DNA of 64,000 nucleotides from Paraspadella gotoi (taxonomy: Eukaryota; Chaetognatha). The DNA is taken from contig CM119265.1 in NCBI GenBank assembly GCA_051294375.1, positions 12,141,866 through 12,205,865 of the forward strand, given 5' to 3'. Made by a program: the position numbers and the translations under genes. Below the pieces are notes generated by a model, which was not told where the DNA came from, did no database searches, and was given only the letters and a program-made list of their open reading frames with translations. This document shows positions 57,201 to 64,000 of the stretch, piece by piece (within the stretch, counting starts at the first letter, position 1; every line of letters starts with the position of its first letter).

Positions 57201-57245
57201 ATATGATACATTTGTTGCATGTACAACAAAGATATAAGATTTTTA
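56870..57245 (-). repeat. pyrimidine-tract repeat family, minus-strand copy with hammerhead-like core
   Basis: Read on the minus strand: TTGTTGTACATGCAAC, (TC)n, a Phe-rich AT patch, CCTGTCCTCACCTCTGACCA, CACTTTGTTGGAACTTTAAC, (TC)n, then the core at 56897-56930. Same order as at 27.4 and 39.1 kb. Confidence 0.65.
56897..56930 (-). ncRNA. hammerhead-ribozyme-like motif
   Basis: On the minus strand ACTGATGAAGGCTC, a short loop, GAGTC, GAAAC, ATTGTC. Stem II is GGCTC with GAGTC, one G-T wobble included. Stem III is altered by an inserted base. Confidence 0.4.
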
Positions 57246-57386
57246 AAGTGGAAATAACAATTAGCTAAATAATAAATTAAACGAAGGAATACCGCATTAT
57301 GGCTAAAAAAAGATTTAAAATTTTAGATATTCACTTTTGACTCTCTTAATTGAAACAAGGTGGGAAGCTTAATTTTTATGTTAGAG

Positions 57387-58673
57387 CTTACGTAATAGGG
57401 CGTTGAAAAATAACGAAATATAACAAATCAAGTGAGGTAATAGCTATTTTAGTGTAATAAAGTCTGTAGAATTCGATGATGATAACCATTTTTTTGTATA
57501 GTCTCATCTTCTTTGTCGAAAATGGCGATTTTTGCCGCAAATAAGGTGCTATTAAAATGGAGCAAACATTGTAGAGTATTAGAAACTCAAATTATTAAGA
57601 TTTTATAAAAGCCATATTTAACTTACATAATATGAAAATAAAGACCCATATAAATATTTTGGTAAGTTTATTTACAAATTTTATATTTTATTAATAGTTT
57701 TGTTAGCTTATATTTATTAATAAATAATAATAAAAATAAGCTAAAGTGAAAAAATAAAAAATAAAAATTTTAAAACGGATTTGAATTCCTTACAAAAAGT
57801 TGATATAAGAAAGTATAATCCATTTAAAAAAATCTTTCATTAAGTAGGTTAAAAATATTAAAAACTATTATTTTTGTTTAATTTTTTTTATTTTTGGCTT
57901 AAAATTATAGTTTTACTGAATTTTGACCAACTTAATGACATAATTTTGATATAAAAATTATATTTTCTTATATCAACTTTTTGGAAAGAACGCAAATCCA
58001 TGAAAAAAAATTGAAATTATTATTTTTTAACTTTAACCTAATTTTTACTCATAATTATTATATAAATATAGTTAACTAACTTTTTATAAAACATAAAATT
58101 TAGAAATAAACTTACCAAAATATTTTTATAAGTCTTTATTTTATATTTTAAAAGCTCATATAAATTTTATAAAATTTTAATAATTTGAATTATCATAACT
58201 TATAATGGTTTTGCTATTTATAAAAATTTTATATACATTAAAAACCGTCATTTCGACAAGAAAGATAAAATTATACAAAAAATCGTCATCACCATCGAAT
58301 TCTACAGACTACATTATACTAAAATAGCTATTTATGAATAAGGCGCTAAGTGGGCTGAAGATGACTATCCGTAACTTCTATAACCCCCTTTAGTAGCTAT
58401 GGAACGGGTCCTGGGCTTAGAACCAGGCTTGAGGGTTCGCCACACCCCCAAAGCGGCTTACGGCCGTCCTCACACTTCCCGCAGAGTAGGTACCGGGTTG
58501 GGATTGAACCCGGTACCTAGTGGTCATGAGTTGATGGCTTTACTCAATGAGCCACCGGGTCACGACTGAAGGTGTTATGCTTAGAGGCGGGGTGAACTTT
58601 GCTATGCCCCACTACATATGTACCTCACTTGATTTGTTATTTTTTTTTATTTTTCAACGCTCTATTGCGTAAG
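57387..58673. mobile_element. fold-back element (~1 kb without its SINE insertion)
   Basis: The left end (CTTACGTAATAGGGCGTTGA) is the reverse complement of the right end (CAACGCTCTATTGCGTAAG). Matching continues inward: TTCGATGATGATAACCATTT against CGTCATCACCATCGAA, and ATATTTTGGTAAGTTTATTT against AAATAAACTTACCAAAATAT. The centre is near 57.9 kb. No protein. A SINE splits the right arm. Confidence 0.7.
58333..58621 (-). mobile_element. tRNA-derived SINE inserted in the fold-back element
   Basis: On the minus strand, TGGCTCATTGAGTAAAGCC (A-box region) is followed by GGGTTCAATCCC (B box), then a body with GGACGGCCGTAAGCCGCTTT and CTAAGCCCAGGACCC. Its boundaries are defined because the left fold-back arm (GCTATT then ACCTCAC) is continuous where the right arm is interrupted. 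A related, headless copy sits at 30213-30359. Confidence 0.75.
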
Positions 58674-59382
58674 TATATCATTATTTTCATATTTTAAGGG
58701 CTTTTTTAGGATATTAATATTGTATTTTGTTTAAAAAAGTGCTAAAAGTTAAAAAAAAAATTAATTTAAAAACAGTGAGTTGGAAACCCGATTTTAAAAG
58801 CCAACTTATTGTCAAGGCATATCTTAACTGATCAATATAAAATATGAATAAATAAATGATTTTAATATTTTCTACTCTTCTAATTTTTAAAATCAATGAA
58901 ACAACTACTGGTTTGCAAATGACAGCGTTTTTTACAGGCGCTTGTCACCATGTATAATTGTATATTGTTAATTTTTATATTGTTAATAAATTAATAAATT
59001 TATATTGTTAATTTTTTTTAACGACATGGTTCTTCCCAAGATTTGGGACGTCCTTGATCCAGGATCTAGCGACAGGTCACCGTGTCTCGACTCTCTATCG
59101 GCGTGATCGTGTTCCAAATTATCATTCGACGTTTGGCGCTGGCACCACGATCTGGCCGCGGCCCGGCCCGCATGACCTCCAATAGTTTTTTATCAAAATC
59201 CGATTTTTTTATTTGACTTCTGATACGGCCCCGAATAGGCTATCCAAAGCTGTCTTTTTCTTTTTCCCTTCAGTTAATAGTTTCCCGTCGTTACTCGCTA
59301 AACTTTCCCGTTCAAACTTCTGTTTCGGAAAAGCCCTTCAGCTGAATTTCTCGGCATTCCCCAAAAACACGCGATGCGGTCG

Positions 59383-59385
<3 letters not shown>
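58674..59385. other. spacer
   Basis: AT-rich to 59020, then a moderately GC-rich stretch (59030-59190) with no frame or RNA recognised. Confidence 0.4.
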
Positions 59386-59428
<43 letters not shown>

Positions 59429-59470
59429 CTTTTCTTTCTTTTCTTTCTTTCTCTTTATTCGCGCTTTCGC
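59386..59470. repeat. (TC)n then TTTC-rich microsatellite
   Basis: Pure TC run to 59421, then imperfect TTTC units. Confidence 0.95.
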
Positions 59471-60097
59471 GCCAAATCTACTCCCACGCGTTTAATTCCT
59501 CTACTTTTTTCTCTTCTCTTCCCTTACTTTTCGTTACTTTCCTCCTTCCAACTTCTGATCTGATTAGACTACATATATATTAATAAATTTTATATCCAAT
59601 ATCCAATCTCCGAAGGTTTATATTTAAAAATGAGTCAGCGATCACCCGCTGAACGTTCTTGTTCGATGTCATCATTTCTACCGGAAAGTCGAGCTTTTAA
59701 ATTTTTTGTCATGCGAATAAAATTTGAAAAGTTTTAAACGAAATCGAAAGCGTTTGAACAACTTAAAATTTCGTTTTTGCTACAAAATTTTTAGCAAGTA
59801 CTTCTACTATATTGGCGGATAAAAAAATCATACGTCGAACATTAACATTAACATTATTTTACTCATCTTTTTGTCTTCATACAATGTTTAAACCATAATA
59901 AATATACAATATGGAATATAATACTCAAGTATGAAACTCAAGTAAGATCTTAAAATAATTACGCCAGTAGCGAGAAGCCATTTTGTTGCATCACCAATAT
60001 TTTAAAAGTTGACTTTGAGGTTTAGATCCGGATGGTCATCTTTAAAAAAAGGCGTACAAATAAAGATGGATGTATATAATAAATATATATAATATAT
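59471..60097. other. AT-rich spacer
   Basis: No gene or repeat family recognised. Confidence 0.45.
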
Positions 60098-60140
60098 TAA
60101 ATGAATGGATAATTTTTATATTGGTTGTACCAATTTCATA
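60098..60140 (+). repeat. SINE-tail repeat with TTGGTTGTACCAA hairpin
   Basis: ATGAATGGATAATTTTTATA then TTGGTTGTACCAATTTCATA, identical over about 40 bases to the tails at 24868-24906 and 25053-25096. A shorter match (TTGTACCAATTTCAT) lies at 45680. Confidence 0.8.
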
Positions 60141-60434
60141 TAATTTTATATATTATATTTACAATATATCCATCTTTTTTTGAATATTTTTTTTAACTCA
60201 ATGAAACTACCACATTTCATTGGTTTTTTAATTGCCTTTTGTTTTCTTTGGTTTTCCACTTTTGTTGTGCAAATAATCAACTCATTCCTCAAAACTGACT
60301 CTTTTTCTCTTTACTGTAGCGGAATCTTGCCTCTTCACTCTTCAGGTCGCGAGGTTCTTCCATGGTGCTCCACGCATCTTCCCCCATTTTAGCTCGCGGC
60401 GCGCAGCGCGTGCTTCCTTGCACTCTATCTCTTT

Positions 60435-60487
60435 CGTTCTTCTCTCTCTCTCTCTCTCTCTTTTTCACTCTCTCTTTCTCTCTTTCA

Positions 60488-60544
<57 letters not shown>

Positions 60545-60624
60545 TCTCTCTTCTCACTCTCTCTCTCTTCACTTCTCTTTCTCTCTTTCTCTCACTTTCT
60601 CTTTCTCTCTCATTCTCTCTCTCA

Positions 60625-60668
<44 letters not shown>

Positions 60669-60670
60669 TT
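60435..60670. repeat. long (TC)n microsatellite
   Basis: About 230 bases of TC with CA and TTTC interruptions. The longest such tract in the window. Confidence 0.95.
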
Positions 60671-61941
60671 TCTATGTATCTGCATTTATTTCTAGTTTCT
60701 TTTTCTCAGAATTGTAACTGCATAAATTATGAGATTTATGATAGTGAAGATATTAACTATAGTGATAATAAAATAGTCAGTAAAAGACCTCGATGTCATG
60801 ATAAGATTTAAAATGAATATAAGGCTCATCTTTTTAATCTGTCTTCTCCATTCCTTCCCTCTCTCTATCTCTTCTATGTGCTGCTTCTATATTTGCTTCT
60901 AGTCTCTTCTATGTTGTTGCCTCTCACTCTTTCTCTCGGTCCTGGGCAGCAGCAGCTCCGCCACCAAGTGCACGCCCCCCCCCGTCCCCCGCCACCTCAC
61001 CACGCGCGGTCGTTGTCCGGGGATTCGCGAACGAGAAACGCAATTTCTTCCCCTCAGCTTTTTTTCTTTGTTTGTTCTTCGTTGTTTCTTTTGTGTTTTT
61101 CCCTCTGTTTTTTTGTTGTTTTTTTTCACAATCGATCTTAAGATGATTGAGTGGGATTAACGTCGCAAACTCACGGATTTAAAAACTCGCGCTTTTTATA
61201 CTAGTACTAAGTATATCGTTTATTTCGAGAGTATTTTTTCGCTTTTAGTTTTTTCCTTCATTTACTTTTTTTTTAATATTCATTCTTCTTTGTATTTTTC
61301 TTTAACTTCTTACTCACCCTACCTGAAACTGTATGTTCTGCATGTTCTCGGGTTTGGACACGTTATTGACACAAAGTCTAAAAATCACAACGTCTTAAAT
61401 TAACCATAAATATTTAAACTAAAAAAGAAAATTGAAAATCGAAATCTGGGAAATTTAAAACTACGCAGCGACGAAATCTAATTCCGTCCTCTCATCTACA
61501 GTAAAACATCAAATAGCCTTCGAGAAAATCTGCATTCTAATCATATTTTCTTGTACGTGGAATAATTCTGACCATATGGAAACGTTTACCGAACTTCGAC
61601 CGTAATTATCATTTACTTTTTCACCTCGTAAAAAAAAACGAGAATTTTTCCCTGTACTTTAACTTTAAAATTTGTCTGTCAGTCCCAAGAGGCTGTGCTT
61701 TTTTTTCCCCCCGTCTTCTAGAATTTTATTTTCCTTTCTTTTCTCCGTCTTTGTTCCCATTGTTTAGACGCGATGCACCTTTTTCATGCCTCTTGCTTTT
61801 CCTTTCTTTTTCTTTTTTTTCTTTTTTTTTCAACTTCGCGAATCGCGATCTCGAAGATTCTTGAGCTAAATTTGATCTCAAAAATCTTCAAATTTTATTT
61901 CGGTTCCACTTGGAAGGGAAAAAGTAAACCTGTTATTTTTG

Positions 61942-61945
<4 letters not shown>
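60671..61945. other. spacer, one weak exon candidate
   Basis: Pyrimidine-rich patches and AT-rich DNA. On the minus strand 61377-61323 is flanked by TTTTTAG and CAG|GTAGGG and reads LCVNNVSKPENMQNIQFQ in one frame. It has canonical splice sites on both sides, but no identified gene around it. Confidence 0.3.
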
Positions 61946-62010
<65 letters not shown>

Positions 62011-62012
62011 TG
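61946..62012. repeat. (GA)n microsatellite
   Basis: Interrupted GA tract. About 95 bases downstream TTAAGGGGACCCCC occurs as a direct repeat of about 27-base period (62105-62150). Confidence 0.95.
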
Positions 62013-62951
62013 AGAGACAGAGTCGACCATTCGGTGTCATCTATAATCTAGCCCTCATGTTCGTGCCCAGTGCGCTGCGACAGTGCCTCCTCAGCCTCGC
62101 TCGTTAAGGGGACCCCCGTCCGTAATTAAGGGGACCCCCGATCCAATATTAGGGAAGAGAGAGAGAGACGATCCTTAAATCGAGCGTTTCAAATCTTTCG
62201 TGCTAGCCACGAGTCTCGAAACTCACCCTAAACTCACCTTCAAACAATGTCTGTCCTTCAAATAAATTCCGAAAAAACTTGCCCGACCAGATTGTCAGAT
62301 ATTGTCTTAAAATCGTTTTTTTTTATTATTATTTTTTTTTTCAAAGACTTTAAACGCCTAAAAAATAAACCCCTCTTATTTTCTAACTTTCTTGACAGAT
62401 CTTGAAACGACGTTACTCCACTGAAAACCTCAACGCAATCAGCGAGACCTCGCGGAATTTCGAGATCTCCCTCCCTTAGCCATTCCGTCCTGACTGTTCC
62501 GCGCTAACTCACTCCTTTTCTTTCCTCACCTCTCGCGCACTCTCTCTCCCTGTCACACTAACCTTACCTTCTCACTCTCCATAGACGCCGCTTTCTCGCC
62601 ACGCCCACTCCGCGCGCGCGCTTCGACGCCGATTTTGTTTTCGATTCTTCCCAACAGCCGAGGGCGAAACGTAAGGCGAGAAAAACGCCGCCGTCGACGA
62701 CGCCGCCGTATTCCCCGTCGCCGGAGACGTTGCGGCACGCCCTCTTCCGCGACCACCTCGACGGGATCCTCGGTCGCGGACGATCGATTCCGGCGGCGCC
62801 CCGCCGATCCCACTTCCTCCCTCTCCACCCTATCGATCCCTCTCCTCCTTCTCCTCATTCTACTCGCCCCTCTCTCGATCCTCCGCCCCTCGTCTCTCAA
62901 CCTCCACGCCCAGCCGCTCCTCGTCCCCGTCCCCGTCTCCTCGCCGGCGCC
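62013..62951. promoter_or_regulatory. upstream region of innexin gene C
   Basis: Pyrimidine- and GC-rich (62580-62950), unlike most spacers here, so it may hold the promoter or 5' UTR of the innexin that starts at 62952. The frame upstream of that Met has no stop for about 220 bases, but its Arg/Pro-rich translation does not resemble innexin. Confidence 0.35.
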
Positions 62952-64000
62952 ATGTCGTGGTTTCCCAAAGACATCTTCTCCATCTTCAGCGAGAACGACT
63001 TTCTCGACGACGGGACGGACCGCGCCCACCGGATCTACTTTCCGCTCTTTCTTTTAGCTTCGTGCACCGTGCTGGGGATCAAGCAGTTCGCAGGGGATCC
63101 CATAGACGTGAGGATGAGGGACAAAAAGGGGGGCGAGGGGGAATTTTAGTGGGTGGCGAAAGGGCCGAAATAATGTTCAGTTTTAACTGTGTGTGTTCAC
63201 TGTTCAGTGAAAAATCAAAAATTTACAAATCACATGGGGGTAAATAATTATCTGTCTCGACCCTAAAAATAGAATCATGATTCATATAAAATCGATTTCG
63301 CTCGATTTAATCTAAAAAAAACTATCAAAAATATTATTAACTGCTCCCTTAGTGCTACACGGACGTCTCGCAAAAGGACTACGTTGACAATTACTGTTGG
63401 ACCGCGTCAACGTATCAACTTCTGAAAACGGACTACGATGTATTTCGTCTTCCCGTCAATACCGACGTCTATTTACCGGGTAAGCTTTTTAAGAGAAGGG
63501 AGTGGCTACAAAAAGTATCATTCATGGAAAGATATAGACATTGAAATTCCACGTGTTCATTTTTCAATTTATTTTCTACTTCTTTCATTTCTTGTTTTCT
63601 TAATTGTCGCTACGTCAATTCTTATAAAAAGGATTCAAAACTTACAAGGAAGTAAAAAGCATTGACGGAAAGACTCATTTGTTGCCAGGTGAGACTTAAA
63701 AGTGATATTCAAATTCTTACTTGTACTACAAAAGCAGTTGTTTTAAAAATTCATTCATTAAATTTAAAATAAAATTCTCATTATTTATCTTTTTAATGCG
63801 TAAGTAGCGACTCTCACCGAAGGTAAGTTGATTTAAACCGACGAGAAGAGAGAACGTTTCATGTCTATTGACTGACTTTTACTAAATCGATACATCTTCT
63901 CTATTCTTTTTTTCCACGACTTTCTAAAGGCAAGGAACACTTGATTCCGGGTAAAATACATTCAAATGAAAATCTCAAAACGAAATTAACATTAATACAT
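62952..64000 (+). CDS. innexin gene C, 5' part (N-terminus, TM1, ECL1)
   Basis: Third innexin, opposite strand to A and B. Exons: 62952-63107 (MSWFPKDIF..., TM1, GDPID), 63353-63479 (CYTDVSQKDYVDNYCWTAST, ending YLPG), 63632-63688 (FKTYKEVKSIDGKTHLLPG), 63808-63822 (ATLTE) and 63930-63950 (KEHLIP). The first exon joins what are two exons in A and B. Both ECL1 cysteines are present (CYTD, YCW). After exon 2 every junction is phase 1, and the three following exons are 57, 15 and 21 bases, each keeping frame. The start has a good context (GCGCCATGT) and matches the innexin N-terminal length. TM2 onward is beyond the window. Confidence 0.85.

Noticed and set aside
58500-58580. Functional tRNA gene on the minus strand
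   Set aside because: B box is intact but the cloverleaf cannot be formed, and copies share a SINE body.
60362-60811. 149-residue Ser-Leu-rich frame
   Set aside because: Translation of the longest (TC)n microsatellite.
62553-63029. Arg-rich minus-strand frame and Pro/Arg-rich plus frames near innexin C
   Set aside because: GC-rich compositional frames. Only the frame from 62952 resembles a known protein.

Overview
The window looks like nuclear DNA of a non-chordate bilaterian animal, probably a spiralian. Genes are broken by short GT-AG introns. Innexin gap-junction genes sit beside a JNK-interacting scaffold (JIP1/2), a peptide-type GPCR and two OAS-like nucleotidyltransferases. There is no operon-like packing and there are no bacterial signals. 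Exons are GC-rich with C/G-ending codons, and introns and spacers are AT-rich. Dinucleotide (TC)n/(GA)n tracts and dispersed repeats are abundant. I cannot name the species.

Layout. 0.4-7.3 kb: a plus-strand rhodopsin-family GPCR (TM3 to C-terminus; TM1-2 lie upstream of the window) with a decayed Ty3/gypsy retroelement in one intron. 8.1-8.8 kb and 17.4-18.8 kb: two minus-strand OAS-like nucleotidyltransferase genes. 9-16 kb: repeats, including tRNA-derived SINEs, GCTCCA hexamer arrays, Helitron-like non-autonomous elements and hammerhead-ribozyme-like motifs. 21.1-23.9 kb: an intronless JIP1/2-like gene followed by an unrecognised 149-residue gene. 24-42 kb: mostly a graveyard of mobile elements, with a truncated Penelope-like element, a 1.9 kb long-inverted-repeat transposon, hammerhead-bearing repeats, gag-like remnants and an interstitial telomere-like patch. 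43.5-52.9 kb: two tandem minus-strand innexin genes. 53-62.9 kb: repeats and non-coding DNA, including a 1.3 kb fold-back element split by a SINE. 62.95-64.0 kb: the start of a third innexin on the plus strand.

Working together. The three innexins would build hexameric or octameric gap junctions or hemichannels, and the two tandem copies are clearly recent paralogues. JIP1/2 would scaffold the JNK cascade and link it to kinesin-1. The OAS-like proteins belong to the family that senses nucleic acid and makes oligonucleotide second messengers. These genes are neighbours, not a pathway. The strongest system-level signal is the hammerhead-like motif. At least seven positions in both orientations carry it, and one lies just upstream of a Penelope-like reverse transcriptase. 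Several of these copies share one pyrimidine-tract repeat family, which suggests non-autonomous retrozyme-like elements mobilised by Penelope-type machinery.

Limits. Several conserved genes are broken by single-base indels, often at short homopolymers. This could be assembly error or real decay, and I cannot tell which. All homology calls are by eye.
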